From the NCBI RefSeq assembly GCF_030815585.1, contig NZ_JAUSWY010000001.1:3162001-3226000 (forward strand): a stretch of 64,000 nucleotides of DNA. The letters are read 5' to 3'. The position numbers and the translations under genes were made by a program. The notes beneath the pieces are model-generated. The model was not told the DNA's origin and made no database searches. It saw nothing but the letters and a program-made list of their open reading frames with translations. This document shows positions 54,681 through 63,955 of this stretch, one piece after another (position 1 is the first letter of the stretch; every line of letters starts with the position of its first letter). Origin of the DNA: Arthrobacter pascens. GTDB lineage: Bacteria > Actinomycetota > Actinomycetes > Actinomycetales > Micrococcaceae.

Positions 54681-55361
54681 TCACAGTGACGCGCCTCCGC
54701 AGATGACGTAGTTCTGGCCGGTGATGGACTTCCCGTGCGGCCCCAGCAGGAAGGCGGTCAGCGCGGCCACATCATCCGGGTCCACGAGGTTGCCCAGGGC
54801 CGGCATCCGCACCGGAGTGGCTGCCCGTCCCGGATCGTTGAGCATGGGTGTGTCCGTCGGGCCGGGTGAAACCACGTTGACAGTGATCCCCCGCGGCGCC
54901 AGTTCCTGGGCCCACGTCCGTCCCAGTCCAAGCAGCGCGGCTTTGGTCGCGGCGTAGTGGCTTTTCCCCGGCGAGCCCGTGGACGTCCTGCTGCCCAAAA
55001 GAACCACCCTGCCGCCGTCGGGCATGGCAGGGACCAGGGCGTTGGCCAGAACACTGGCAGCCGCCACATGGACGGTAAACATTCCGGCAAGTGCCGCCGG
55101 ATCGAGATCGCCGAGTGCCGCTGTCCGCTGGAAGCCGGCAGCGTGCACCAGGGCGTTGGCCGGGCGCAGGCCCGCTACCGAATCCTGCAGGGACTCCGCG
55201 TCGGCAAGGTCGGCATGCTTCCACTCAAAGCCTGGGCCGAGGGATGTTTCGCTTCTGCTGAGCCCGGTAACGGACCATCCGTCGGCCAACAGCTTGAGGG
55301 CGATCGCCTTGCCGATGCCCGAGCTGCAGCCGGTCACTACGGCATGTTGTTCATCCGGCAT
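54681..55361 (-). CDS. SDR family oxidoreductase, last gene of the catabolic operon
   Basis: 226-residue short-chain dehydrogenase with TGCSSGIG, an HAAG motif in place of NNAG, and the catalytic YAATK after GSRTS. The C-terminus GQNYVICGGASL is family-typical. ATG 55361 overlaps the end of the sialidase-like gene by 11 bases, so it is translationally coupled. It probably oxidises or reduces a sugar-derived intermediate of the pathway; the substrate is unknown. Confidence 0.88.
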   Translation of the reverse strand: MPDEQHAVVTGCSSGIGKAIALKLLADGWSVTGLSRSETSLGPGFEWKHADLADAESLQDSVAGLRPANALVHAAGFQRTAALGDLDPAALAGMFTVHVAAASVLANALVPAMPDGGRVVLLGSRTSTGSPGKSHYAATKAALLGLGRTWAQELAPRGITVNVVSPGPTDTPMLNDPGRAATPVRMPALGNLVDPDDVAALTAFLLGPHGKSITGQNYVICGGASL

Positions 55362-56619
55362 TGGCCCGGATTCCTTCGGTGTCTCCGGGAGTTCCAGTAC
55401 CTTCATAGGCCCACTGCGGACCAACCCGGACGAATTTGATGGCCTGCCGAAAGTACGTGTAGGCGATGTTCAAGGCGCCGTCCGGTCCCTGGTGGATGGA
55501 CGGGTAGGAGTATTCGCGGTTGAGTCCGTCGCGGGAGTTGTTGGACAGGCAGTAGCCATCCCCCACATCGAGGTTCCGGCGGATCGGCCAGGAACGTCCG
55601 GAGTCCTCGGAGATAGCCAGGGTCATCGGAGACCGCGGAGTGCCCCAGAAGGCGCGGCGGGTGTCGCCGTCGGCAGCCGCAGCAGCGCCGGGAGCGGGTT
55701 CCGCGAGCTGGCCCTGCTCCTCGGCCAGGCCGTCGTCGTCAATCTCGTCGTAGAGGGAGAGCCGCCGCTCCGTTGATTCCTCTGCCCGGCTGTGGTTGTA
55801 GACCAGGGCCAGCCGGCCGTCGGCGAGGGCAGTGAACTGGATCGAGGAATTGTTGTTGGGCAGTTCCGTGGGGACCGGTTCCGTCCAGGTGGTGCCCCCG
55901 TCGGTGGACCGGGATTCGTAGATTGAGTCCGCCCAGCGGCTGCGGAACAGGGCCAACAGGGAGCCGTCGGCCACGGGCTGGATGTTCATGTGGACGCAGC
56001 CCAGGCTGCCGGGCAGCACGTGCTCGGTCCATGTTGCGCCGGCGTCGTCGGAGATCATCACGGCGCTGTCGTCACTGTTGCCCACCCACTTCTCCCCCGC
56101 CGTGGTGATGCAGCGGAAGATCGGGATGATGAGGCGGCCGGACGGCAGGACCACGGGCTGCTGGCGGACGAACACACCGCCCGTTTCATTTGCCGGGAAC
56201 AGGGTCTCCACCTCGCCCCAGGTGCGGCCGCTGTCGGTGGAAATCCGACGGCGGACCTCGGCGGTGTCCTGGTTGCCCGCCTTTTGCGCGGTGTAGAGCA
56301 GCCAGAGCGCCTTGTCCGGGGCCGTGAAGAGGATGGGGTTCTGCTCGGAGCGGGCAGGGTCGTCCGAAAGCTGCTGGGGTGCTGACCACTGGCTGCTGCC
56401 GGCGTCAAGGGTGGAGAACCAGATGGAGATGTCCGGCACGCCTTCCTGGGTGCCGCCGAACCAGACGCAGCCAAGGCGTCCGTCAGGCAGGGTCAGCAGG
56501 TTGGCCGCGTGGCTCTGCACTGTGGGCGCGGGAAGGTAGGCGAAGTCCGCACCGTCCGCTCGCTTGAGGGTCCCGTCCGGGGTGATGGTGCTGTAGGCAT
56601 TGCTGAGGGTGTTCTGCAT
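55351..56619 (-). CDS. Sialidase-like BNR/Asp-box protein, cytoplasmic
   Basis: 422-residue six-bladed-propeller protein. At least four Asp boxes (SxDxGxTW) are visible: STDSGRTW, SDDAGATW, STDGGTTW and SEDSGRSW. There is no signal peptide, so unlike secreted sialidases it would act on an imported compound. The Arg triad of true sialidases was not confirmed, so a related hydrolase or lyase activity is equally possible. It lies in an operon with an oligopeptide/oligosaccharide-type importer and an aldolase, fitting intracellular processing of an imported acidic sugar conjugate. Confidence 0.82.
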   Translation of the reverse strand: MQNTLSNAYSTITPDGTLKRADGADFAYLPAPTVQSHAANLLTLPDGRLGCVWFGGTQEGVPDISIWFSTLDAGSSQWSAPQQLSDDPARSEQNPILFTAPDKALWLLYTAQKAGNQDTAEVRRRISTDSGRTWGEVETLFPANETGGVFVRQQPVVLPSGRLIIPIFRCITTAGEKWVGNSDDSAVMISDDAGATWTEHVLPGSLGCVHMNIQPVADGSLLALFRSRWADSIYESRSTDGGTTWTEPVPTELPNNNSSIQFTALADGRLALVYNHSRAEESTERRLSLYDEIDDDGLAEEQGQLAEPAPGAAAAADGDTRRAFWGTPRSPMTLAISEDSGRSWPIRRNLDVGDGYCLSNNSRDGLNREYSYPSIHQGPDGALNIAYTYFRQAIKFVRVGPQWAYEGTGTPGDTEGIRANAG

Positions 56620-56626
56620 CGGGGAT

Positions 56627-57403
56627 TCAGTCCTTGGTGGTGGCGGCGTCGAGGTGGGACTTGGCGATCTGTTCGAGGTGCGTGAGGTCGGAGGCTACGG
56701 TGGCGAAGGTGTAGCCCTGGCGCAGCCGGAGTGCAGCCACCTCACCGGCGGGCGTATGAATGCCCGCTGCCACGCCTGCGGAGGCGGCGGCCTCGGCGAT
56801 GGTTTCCAGTGCAGCGTTGAATTCCGCTTCGATGGCGGGATCCCCGGGGAATGCCCCGCCCACGGCGATGGCCAGGTCTGACGGGCCCACGTAGATGCCG
56901 TCCAAGCCCGGTGTGGCGCAGATTTCCTTGACGTTGGCCAGGCCGTCCGGCGTCTCGATCATGGCGAACACCAGGGTGGCGGCGTTGGCCTCGGCGGGGA
57001 CAGGGCCGACCCGCAGCGCTGATCGCATGGGCCCATAGGAGCGGCCTCCCATGGGCGGGTACTTGGCGGCGGCCACGGCTGCCGCGGCGTCCGCTGCCGT
57101 GTTGACCAGCGGGACGATGACTCCGACGGCGCCTGCGTCGAGCGCTTTGCCGATGGCGGTCAGGTTGTTGTCCTCCACCCGGACCATTCCGACGGCGGTG
57201 TTCCCGGCGTCGATGGCCATCAGACCGTTGAGCACGCCCGAGTAGCCGAGCAGCCCGTGCTGTGCATCGAGGGCCACGTAGTCGTAGCCGAGCCGGGCGA
57301 TCCGTTCCGTGGCCACGGGCGCGTCCAATACTGCCCAGTAGCCGACGGCGTGTTCGCGGGCCCGGATCTTGCGGGCGAATTCGAGGGCCAGTTCCGTTGT
57401 CAT
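56627..57403 (-). CDS. HpcH/HpaI family class II aldolase
   Basis: 258-residue metal-dependent aldolase of the 2-keto-3-deoxy acid type (GarL/RhmA/HpaI group). Seen are LGYDYVALDAQHGLL, RVEDNNLTAIGKALDAGA and the metal Glu in MIETPDG, with GLDGIYVGPSDLAIAVGG. It would cleave a 2-keto-3-deoxy sugar acid to pyruvate and an aldehyde. The adjacent DUF1537 kinase and reductases support an acid-sugar pathway. Seven bases separate it from the sialidase-like gene. Confidence 0.9.
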   Translation of the reverse strand: MTTELALEFARKIRAREHAVGYWAVLDAPVATERIARLGYDYVALDAQHGLLGYSGVLNGLMAIDAGNTAVGMVRVEDNNLTAIGKALDAGAVGVIVPLVNTAADAAAAVAAAKYPPMGGRSYGPMRSALRVGPVPAEANAATLVFAMIETPDGLANVKEICATPGLDGIYVGPSDLAIAVGGAFPGDPAIEAEFNAALETIAEAAASAGVAAGIHTPAGEVAALRLRQGYTFATVASDLTHLEQIAKSHLDAATTKD

Positions 57404-57481
57404 GTGTATCTGTCTACCTTCAGTCAGAGGGTGTGGGCTTGGCGTGTTGCCGTGTCCAGACGGGGTAAGCGGTTGGAGGCG

Positions 57482-58471
57482 TCAGCGGTTGTAGGCGGGC
57501 ATCGGGCCGCGGAGCCCGGCACCCACGGCGTCGCAGGCATCGACGACGTCGGCCGGCAGCGGCCCGTTGGCCACGGCGGCGATGTTGGCGCGGAGCTGTT
57601 CCACTTTGGATCCGCCCAGCAGCATGGAGCCCACGCCGTTCCGGTAGGCCAGCCAGCGCAGGGACAGCTCGGCCAGTGTGATGCCAAGTTCCTGGGCAAT
57701 GAGGGAGAGTTCATTTATGGCGTCGAACAGCTGCCGGTCCCAGTAGCGCTGGGTGTACATGGCCGCCAGCTTGGAGTCGCCGAAGCGGCCCTCGGACGGC
57801 TTGGACTCGAAGCTGTGCTTGCCGGTGAGCAGCCCGCCGCCCAGCGGGTTGTAGACCATTGTGTGGACGTTGTGCGCGGAGGCGAATTCGAGGTATTCCT
57901 CCTCCACCCGGCGGGCCACGAGGTTATAGAGCTGCTGCGCCACTACAGGCCGGGGTGCGCCAACTTCGCGGGCTACGTGGATGACGTCCGCGATCTGCCA
58001 GGCAGCGAAGTTGGAGACGCCCAGGGCCAGGATCTTGCCTTCGGCGGCGAGTTCGGCCACGGTGCCCAGGGTCTCCTGCAATGTTGCGGTGCGGTCCGGC
58101 TGGTGCAGGTAGAACAGGTCGATGCTGTCCACGCCCAGCCGGCGGAGGCTACCCTCCACGCTGTTCCGCAGTCCCGCGGCGGACAGCGGCGAGTGCTGGC
58201 CGTGGTCCGGGTGCGGCATGCCTGCCTTGGAGGCGAGGATGACGTCGTCGCGCCGCCCTTTCAGGAGGCGGGAGAGCATGTCTTCTGTGGCTCCCCCGAC
58301 GTAAGCGTTGGCAGTGTCGATGGTGGTGATGCCGGCGTCGAGCGCCTCGTCCACCATCCGCCCCGCGGTGGATTCGTCAGCGGTGTCGCCGAACGTCATG
58401 GTGCCCAGGACCAGCCGGGAGACGGGTAGTTTCAGGCCGTCCACCTGGGTGCCTTCTGGCTGATTGCTCAT
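57482..58471 (-). CDS. Aldo/keto reductase
   Basis: 329-residue NADPH-dependent reductase. The tetrad is recognisable: Asp in TIDTANAY (with Tyr), Lys in ILASKAG, and His in YLHQPD. The C-terminal cofactor part has GGSKVEQLRANI. It resembles the YajO/Tas-like or L-glyceraldehyde reductase subgroup and may reduce the aldehyde released by the aldolase, though this is inferred from the operon. Confidence 0.9.
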   Translation of the reverse strand: MSNQPEGTQVDGLKLPVSRLVLGTMTFGDTADESTAGRMVDEALDAGITTIDTANAYVGGATEDMLSRLLKGRRDDVILASKAGMPHPDHGQHSPLSAAGLRNSVEGSLRRLGVDSIDLFYLHQPDRTATLQETLGTVAELAAEGKILALGVSNFAAWQIADVIHVAREVGAPRPVVAQQLYNLVARRVEEEYLEFASAHNVHTMVYNPLGGGLLTGKHSFESKPSEGRFGDSKLAAMYTQRYWDRQLFDAINELSLIAQELGITLAELSLRWLAYRNGVGSMLLGGSKVEQLRANIAAVANGPLPADVVDACDAVGAGLRGPMPAYNR

Positions 58472-58526
58472 GTCTGGATTCCTCGTGGTTGCAGTGGAAG
58501 TCGGGTGTATTTGGGGGCCGCTGCTG

Positions 58527-59360
58527 TCAGCGCGACTGGCCGGACAGCGCCAGGGAGCGGACCAGGTGCCGTGGCTTGACGCCGCGCATCGTGGAAGGGT
58601 CCAGCGCAGCGCGGCGGAGTTTCCGGGTGTAGTCCTCCTTGGGGGCGGTCAGGACGGACGCGGTGGTGCCGGATTCGACCAGCTTGCCGCGCTGCATCAC
58701 CATGACGCTATCGCTGATTTCCTGCACCACGCCCAGGTTGTGGGAGATGAAAACGTAGGTGATGCCGGTTTCCTCCTGGATGGACTTCAGCAGCCGCAGC
58801 ACCTGGGCCTGGACGGAAACGTCCAGCGCGCTGGTGGCCTCATCGCAGACGAGCAGTTCCGGCTTGGAGGCGAGGGCCCGGGCAATGCCGATCCGCTGCC
58901 TCTGCCCGCCGGAGAATTCCGCGGGGTGCTTGTCCAGGGAGTTGGCCGGGAGGCCCACCTGGTCGATCAGCTTCGCGGCGGCCTTGTTCCGCTCCGCCCG
59001 TGACCTGACACCCTGCAGCTTCAGCGGCTCGGCAACGATGTCCTGCGCGGTCAGGTGCGGGTCCAGCGATCCGTACGGGTCCTGGAACACCATCTGGAAC
59101 TTGGAGCGCAGCGGCCGGAGCTTCGCTTCACTCAGCGACGCCAGGTCCGTGCCGTCCAGTTCGATCCTGCCGCTGGCCGGGGTGATCAGCCGCATGAGCG
59201 CCTTGGCGATGGTGGATTTGCCGCAGCCGGATTCACCCACGACGGCGATCGTCTTGCCTTTGTCCACCGTGAAGGAGACGTCGTCCACGGCACGGAAAGT
59301 GCCTCCCGGGACGTGGTAGTCCACCACCAGGTTTTCGACGGAGAGGAAGGGTTTACTCAT
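58527..59360 (-). CDS. Peptide/opine-type ABC transporter ATP-binding protein (DppF type)
   Basis: 277-residue ATPase: Walker A GESGCGKST, Q-loop FQDPYGSLDP, signature LSGGQRQR, Walker B LLVCDEATSALD and switch ISHNLG. A short C-terminal tail remains after the oligo_HPY-like region. It overlaps the DppD-type gene by 8 bases. With two permeases and the binding protein it makes a complete Dpp/Opp-class importer, which in actinobacteria may carry sugars as well as peptides. Confidence 0.92.
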   Translation of the reverse strand: MSKPFLSVENLVVDYHVPGGTFRAVDDVSFTVDKGKTIAVVGESGCGKSTIAKALMRLITPASGRIELDGTDLASLSEAKLRPLRSKFQMVFQDPYGSLDPHLTAQDIVAEPLKLQGVRSRAERNKAAAKLIDQVGLPANSLDKHPAEFSGGQRQRIGIARALASKPELLVCDEATSALDVSVQAQVLRLLKSIQEETGITYVFISHNLGVVQEISDSVMVMQRGKLVESGTTASVLTAPKEDYTRKLRRAALDPSTMRGVKPRHLVRSLALSGQSR

Positions 59361-60300
59361 GGCGGGCTCCGGTCTGGGTCAGGGCGGTCTGGGGGTCGAC
59401 GGCGGGAGGTCCGGCTTTCGCAGAAGCGTCGCCGGCGTCGGGGGTTTCATCCCACGGCCCCAGGACGGGCACGGCGGCCAGCAGCGTGCGGGTGTACTCG
59501 GTGGCGGGGTGCTCCACGATCTGCTGGACGTCGCCGGACTCCACAAATGAGCCGTCCTTCATCACGTGGATGCGGTCTGAAATCAGCCGGGCAACGCCCA
59601 GGTCGTGCGTGATCATCAGGATGCCGATCCCCCGCTGTTCCTGGAGTTCCAGGAGCAGGTCAAGGATCCCGCCCTGCACCGTGACGTCCAGGGCGGACGT
59701 GGGTTCATCGGCCACCAGGAGCTGTGGCTCGCTGGCCAGCGCGATGGCGATCAGCACACGCTGCAGCATGCCGCCGGAAAGCTGGTGCGGATACTTCTTC
59801 AGCTGCTTGTCCGGGGTGGGAATGTGTACCTGTTCCAGCAGGCGGACGGCGCGGGCACGGACGGCGTCCTTGTCCTTGGACGATGCTGCCCCGGCGATCC
59901 GGATGGCCTCGAACAGCTGGCTCCCGATCGAATGGACCGGGCTCAGTGCCGTCATGGGATCCTGCGGGATCAGGGCCAGGGTCTTGCCGCGGACCTGGCC
60001 CATCGCCTTGGGGTCTGCCGTGACATCCACGCCGTCGATCAGCACGGTTCCGGAGAGCACGGCCAGGTCCTCAGGCAGGAGCCCCAGGATGCCCATCGCC
60101 GTCGTCGATTTGCCGGAACCGGACTCACCGATGATGGTGACGGTCTCGCCCCGGTGAATGCTGAAGCTGACGGAGTCCACTGCGCGGATGATGCCGGCGT
60201 CGGTGATCAGCTCAACCTGGAAGTCCCGGACGTCCAGGAGCGCCTGCTCCGTATGGCTGGTGGCGTTGGATTGGCTGCTGGTGTTTGATTGTGCGTTCAT
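59353..60300 (-). CDS. Peptide/opine-type ABC transporter ATP-binding protein (DppD type)
   Basis: 315-residue ATPase with Walker A GESGSGKST, signature LSGGMLQR (a Met-Leu variant of GGMxQR), Walker B LLVADEPTSALD and switch THDLG. A Ser/Asn-rich N-terminal extension (MNAQSNTSSQSN) precedes the domain. ATG at 60300 lies one base after the permease stop, which excludes the longer frame overlapping that permease. Confidence 0.92.
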   Translation of the reverse strand: MNAQSNTSSQSNATSHTEQALLDVRDFQVELITDAGIIRAVDSVSFSIHRGETVTIIGESGSGKSTTAMGILGLLPEDLAVLSGTVLIDGVDVTADPKAMGQVRGKTLALIPQDPMTALSPVHSIGSQLFEAIRIAGAASSKDKDAVRARAVRLLEQVHIPTPDKQLKKYPHQLSGGMLQRVLIAIALASEPQLLVADEPTSALDVTVQGGILDLLLELQEQRGIGILMITHDLGVARLISDRIHVMKDGSFVESGDVQQIVEHPATEYTRTLLAAVPVLGPWDETPDAGDASAKAGPPAVDPQTALTQTGARHE

Positions 60301-60301
60301 G

Positions 60302-61258
60302 TCAGGCACCCTTCTTCTTGCGGCGGGGACGGTCGCGGAGGCCGTCGCCCAGCAGGTTGACGCCCACCACCATGAGCACAATGACCAGGCCGGGCAGGGT
60401 GACCATCCACCAGGAGGTGGTGATGTAGTCCTGGCCGTCGGAGATGATGCGGCCCCAGGTGGCGAAGGGTCGCTGCGGGCCGGCTCCGAGGAAGCTGAGC
60501 GCGCTTTCCAGGAGCACGGCCTGGGCCAGCAGGAGCAGGACCACCAGGGTGGCCTGCTTGATGACGTTGGGGATGATGTGCTGGATGAGGATCTGGATCC
60601 GGTGCAGGCCCAGGATCCTGGCCGCGGAAACGTAGGGCTTTTCGCGTTCCACCAGCACCATCGACCGGGTGAGTCGGGCAACTTCGGGCCATTGGGCGAT
60701 CGCGATCACGAAGGTGATCACCGGTATGGATGGCCCGAACAGGGCCACCACCAGCAGGAGCATCATGAGCAGCGGCAGGGACATCTGCGCTTCCAGGACG
60801 CGGGAAACGATGGTGTCCACCCAGCCGCCGAAGTAGCCGGCCGCAGCGCCAAGGATGATGCCGATGGCGCCGGAGACCAACACCGCCAGCAGGCCGATGG
60901 TCAGCGAGACCTGGCCGCCGTGCAGCACGCGGGAAAGAAGGTCGCGGCCCAGCTGGTCGGTGCCGAACAAGTGGCCGTCGGTGAGCGGCGGCAGGCGCCG
61001 GGCCCCGAGATCCTGGAAGTTGGCGTCCGGCAGGGGGAGCACCTGGGCCAGGATGATGGGGATGATCACCAGCAGGGTGCAGACGGTGCCCACAATGAGC
61101 TTCCACTTGGCGGCATTACGACGGCGGGTGGCGCCTGCCTTGGCGATGTCCGCCTTGGTGACGGCGCTGGGGCTCGGCTGCCGGGCGGGCTGCCCTGCGG
61201 CGGTGCCGGATGAACCGGGGCCGCCGGCAGTAGGCGTTGCTGTGTCGCTGAGGCTCAT
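60302..61258 (-). CDS. ABC transporter permease (DppC type)
   Basis: 318-residue permease. A long hydrophilic N-terminus, one helix (WKLIVGTVCTLLVIIPIIL), the conserved HLFGTDQLGRDLLSRVLHGGQ segment, and four to five further helices with the EAA loop (VSAARILGLHRIQILIQHIIPNV) are present. It starts within the stop of the upstream DppB-type gene (4-base overlap). Confidence 0.93.
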   Translation of the reverse strand: MSLSDTATPTAGGPGSSGTAAGQPARQPSPSAVTKADIAKAGATRRRNAAKWKLIVGTVCTLLVIIPIILAQVLPLPDANFQDLGARRLPPLTDGHLFGTDQLGRDLLSRVLHGGQVSLTIGLLAVLVSGAIGIILGAAAGYFGGWVDTIVSRVLEAQMSLPLLMMLLLVVALFGPSIPVITFVIAIAQWPEVARLTRSMVLVEREKPYVSAARILGLHRIQILIQHIIPNVIKQATLVVLLLLAQAVLLESALSFLGAGPQRPFATWGRIISDGQDYITTSWWMVTLPGLVIVLMVVGVNLLGDGLRDRPRRKKKGA

Positions 61259-62190
61259 GCTGTTGCCGCCTTTCCAAGACGAACGCGGGGATCAAGTAGC
61301 GGGTAGGCGAGGTCGATGAGCAGCTGGACAGCCACCGCCAGCAGTGCGGTGAGGAGGACCGTGGCCTGGATGAGGGGGTAGTCGCGGGTTTCGAGGGCCC
61401 GCACGATCAGGGAGCCGACGCCGGGCCAGGCGAACACCACTTCCACGACGACCACACCGTTTAGCATGGCGGCGAACCGGGTGCCCAGGGCCGTGAACAC
61501 GGGGATGGCAGAGTTGCCCATGGCGTAGCGCCAGGTGAGCACCGAGTTCCGGACGCCGCGGGAGCGGGCCACCGTAAGGTACGGGGCGGCGAAGTTGGCG
61601 GTCATTTCCCGCCGGACCATCCGGGAGATCAGGGCGATCTGCAGGATGGCGATGGTGATGGTTGGGAGAACCAGCCCACCCCAGGTGGCGAACCCGGAAG
61701 CCGGGAAGAGCGGTATGAGGACGGCGAAACCGGTGAGGAGCATGATGCCGGTCCAGAAGTCGGGCATGGACTGCCCGGCGATGGTCAGCACGTTGACTCC
61801 GAGTTCCTTGCCGGTGTCCGGGCGGCGGGACATCCAGACGCCCAGCGGGATGGCAACCACCGCCGCGAGCAGGATCGACGCCGTTGCCAGCGTCAGCGTG
61901 TAGGGCATCCGCTCGGCCACCACCTGCATGGCCGGCGCCTGGAAGGAGTAGGAGGTGCCCAGGTTGCCGGTGAACAGCTGCTGCAGGAAAATCCAATACT
62001 GCTCCAGTACCGGCCGGTCCAGGCCGAACTGTTCCCGGACCGCAGCGAGCTGTTCGGAGGTGGCCAGCGGACCCGCGTAGGACACGGCGGGATCACCGGG
62101 GGCCATGCGGATGAGGATGAACACGGTGGACACCGTGAGGAACACGGTCAGCAGGCCCTGTCCCAGGCGCTTCAGGATGTAGTTCGTCAT
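61255..62190 (-). CDS. ABC transporter permease (DppB type)
   Basis: 311-residue permease with six helices, beginning YILKRLGQGLLTVFLTVSTVFIL and having the outside loop FGLDRPVLEQYWIFLQQL. The EAA loop is YLTVARSRGVRNSVLTWRYAM. It forms the heterodimeric pore with the DppC-type subunit and overlaps that gene by 4 bases; the binding-protein stop is 3 bases upstream. Confidence 0.93.
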   Translation of the reverse strand: MTNYILKRLGQGLLTVFLTVSTVFILIRMAPGDPAVSYAGPLATSEQLAAVREQFGLDRPVLEQYWIFLQQLFTGNLGTSYSFQAPAMQVVAERMPYTLTLATASILLAAVVAIPLGVWMSRRPDTGKELGVNVLTIAGQSMPDFWTGIMLLTGFAVLIPLFPASGFATWGGLVLPTITIAILQIALISRMVRREMTANFAAPYLTVARSRGVRNSVLTWRYAMGNSAIPVFTALGTRFAAMLNGVVVVEVVFAWPGVGSLIVRALETRDYPLIQATVLLTALLAVAVQLLIDLAYPLLDPRVRLGKAATA

Positions 62191-62193
62191 GGC

Positions 62194-63768
62194 TTAGGCC
62201 TCCAGCCGGACATCAACGAGCGGGTAGGAGTTGGTGGGAGCCAGATTAACGTTGGACACCCGTTCCCGGTGGGCGAGGACGGACTTGGGCACAAATGCCC
62301 AGGCGCAGGGCCAGGTGTCCCAGACAGCCTGCTGCGCATCCTCCAGCAGGACCTGCCGGCGGGCTGGATCAGCTTCGGCGGACGCGGCCTGGATTTTGGC
62401 GGTGACCTCGGGGACCACGTAGCCCTGGTAGGTGTCGCGGGTTGCTTCCTTCTCCGGGGTGCCGGAGTACATGCCCTGCAGCATGGTGATGGCCAGGCCG
62501 GTGGGGCTGGGATAGCCGTTGCCCAGCAAGTCCCAGTCCCCCTGCTTGCCCTGGCGCCAGGCCAGGATGTTGCCGCCGGGTTCGAACTGCTGCAGCTCGG
62601 CCTTCACGCCGATGGCGCCGAACATTTCCACCAGGGCCTCCATCACGGACGTGTCGGAGGCGAACTCGCCGGTTTCCCAGATGATCTTGAGGCTGAGGTC
62701 CTTGACGCCCAGCTCCTCGAGGGTGGCCTTGGCCTTCTCCGGATCGTAGGTGTAGGTGCCGGTCTTGTGGTAGCCGGTGAGGCTGGACGGCGTGACGCCC
62801 TCAGCCGGGGTCACGGAGTCCACCAGTACGTCGCGCACCAGCGACTCGCCGTCGATCGCCATGCTAAGTGCCTCGCGCACCCGGGGATCCGCCAGCGGGT
62901 GGCCGGCGGGCTTGCGGAAGTTGAAGAAGATCTGGTTCAGGCGGAGGCTGGACGCCTCCTGGAGTTCGACGCCGGGGAGTCCGGCGAGCTGTTCGCGGGA
63001 GTCGGGCGTGATGGAGTCGATGACGTCCACCTCGCCGCTGCGCAGTGCGATGACGCGGCTGGATTCCTCAGGGAGGAACCGGACCTCCACGTTGTCCACC
63101 TCGGGGGCCGGGCCCCAGTAGTTCTTGTTTCGTTCCAGGCTGTAAGTACCGGCGCCGCGGTTGAACTTGGTAACAACGTACGGGCCGGTGCCAACGCCTT
63201 CCTGCAGTTCCTCCGGCTTATTCTGCGCGGCGGGGGTTATCAGGATCATGCTCATGAGCGAGTCCAGGATGGGGATGGGCTTGGTGGAGACCATCTTGAA
63301 CGTGCGGTCATCCACGGGAACAACCTCGGGGAATTCGGGGAAGAATCCGGCCACGAAGGACCCCTGCACCTGCTGGTACATCTTCAGCGCCGTGGCGATG
63401 TCCGCCACCTGCACCGGGCTGTTGTCCGAATAGCGGATGCCTTCGCGGAGCGTGACGGTCCACTCCGTGGGGCCGGTCATCTCGAAACGTTCGGCGAGGA
63501 CCAGCACGGGCTTGGTTTCGGGGCCGATGGCCGTGAGGCCCTGGCGGACCGCCCGCTGGACAGTTACAGCGGCGTCGAACTGGTTGAGCTTGTTGTCCAG
63601 GCTGACCAGGGACCGGTTCAGCGCCAGGGTCAGGGTGCTGGGCCCCGGCAGGCCGGTAGGGCCGGCGCAGCCGGCGAGGCTGCCTGTGCCCAGCAGAAAA
63701 CCGGCCGCGGCGCCAAACTGCAGCAGGCGGCGGCGGGAAATCTCACTTCCTTGAGGAAGAACGGTCAT
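62194..63768 (-). CDS. ABC substrate-binding lipoprotein (SBP_bac_5), Tat-type signal
   Basis: 524-residue family-5 binding protein. The N-terminus SRRRLLQFGAAAGF resembles a twin-arginine signal and leads to a lipobox SLAGC, implying a folded export route and lipid anchor. Later LREGIRYSDNSPVQVADIA and the Trp-rich end are typical of this family. ATG 63768 follows AGAGG. First gene of the nine-gene operon. Ligand may be a peptide or an oligosaccharide-like acid; the operon's sugar-acid enzymes favour the latter. Confidence 0.9.
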   Translation of the reverse strand: MTVLPQGSEISRRRLLQFGAAAGFLLGTGSLAGCAGPTGLPGPSTLTLALNRSLVSLDNKLNQFDAAVTVQRAVRQGLTAIGPETKPVLVLAERFEMTGPTEWTVTLREGIRYSDNSPVQVADIATALKMYQQVQGSFVAGFFPEFPEVVPVDDRTFKMVSTKPIPILDSLMSMILITPAAQNKPEELQEGVGTGPYVVTKFNRGAGTYSLERNKNYWGPAPEVDNVEVRFLPEESSRVIALRSGEVDVIDSITPDSREQLAGLPGVELQEASSLRLNQIFFNFRKPAGHPLADPRVREALSMAIDGESLVRDVLVDSVTPAEGVTPSSLTGYHKTGTYTYDPEKAKATLEELGVKDLSLKIIWETGEFASDTSVMEALVEMFGAIGVKAELQQFEPGGNILAWRQGKQGDWDLLGNGYPSPTGLAITMLQGMYSGTPEKEATRDTYQGYVVPEVTAKIQAASAEADPARRQVLLEDAQQAVWDTWPCAWAFVPKSVLAHRERVSNVNLAPTNSYPLVDVRLEA

Positions 63769-63846
63769 CGTTGACCTCTCGGTTGAACGGGGACGGCCCG
63801 CCGGTTTGGCTGTGCCGAATGTTGTGTCCATCACTTTGCCACTTCT

Positions 63847-63884
63847 GCGTGAATTGCGCAAGCCTCCTAGCGTGATTCGCGCAA
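63847..63884. promoter_or_regulatory. Two near-identical 15-bp boxes between divergent catabolic genes
   Basis: GCGTGAATTGCGCAA (63847-63861) and GCGTGATTCGCGCAA (63870-63884) match at 13 of 15 positions, 23 bases apart start to start. TTGCGCAA in the first is itself a palindrome. They sit between the importer operon and the kinase gene, as expected for a shared regulator's sites. No regulator gene is within the window. Confidence 0.5.
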
Positions 63885-63955
63885 TCGTGTCATGATATTG
63901 GAAAGCATCCCGCACTTCGCGGGGTCCAGCCGACTAGGACGTGGAGAGGAGCACC

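Noticed and set aside
59353..60681. Long version of the DppD-type ATPase frame (442 codons)
   Set aside because: The first 127 codons lie inside the DppC-type permease gene in another frame and have no ATPase similarity; ATG 60300 is the real start.
62269..63774. 501-codon plus-strand ORF
   Set aside because: Antisense shadow of the SBP_bac_5 binding-protein gene.
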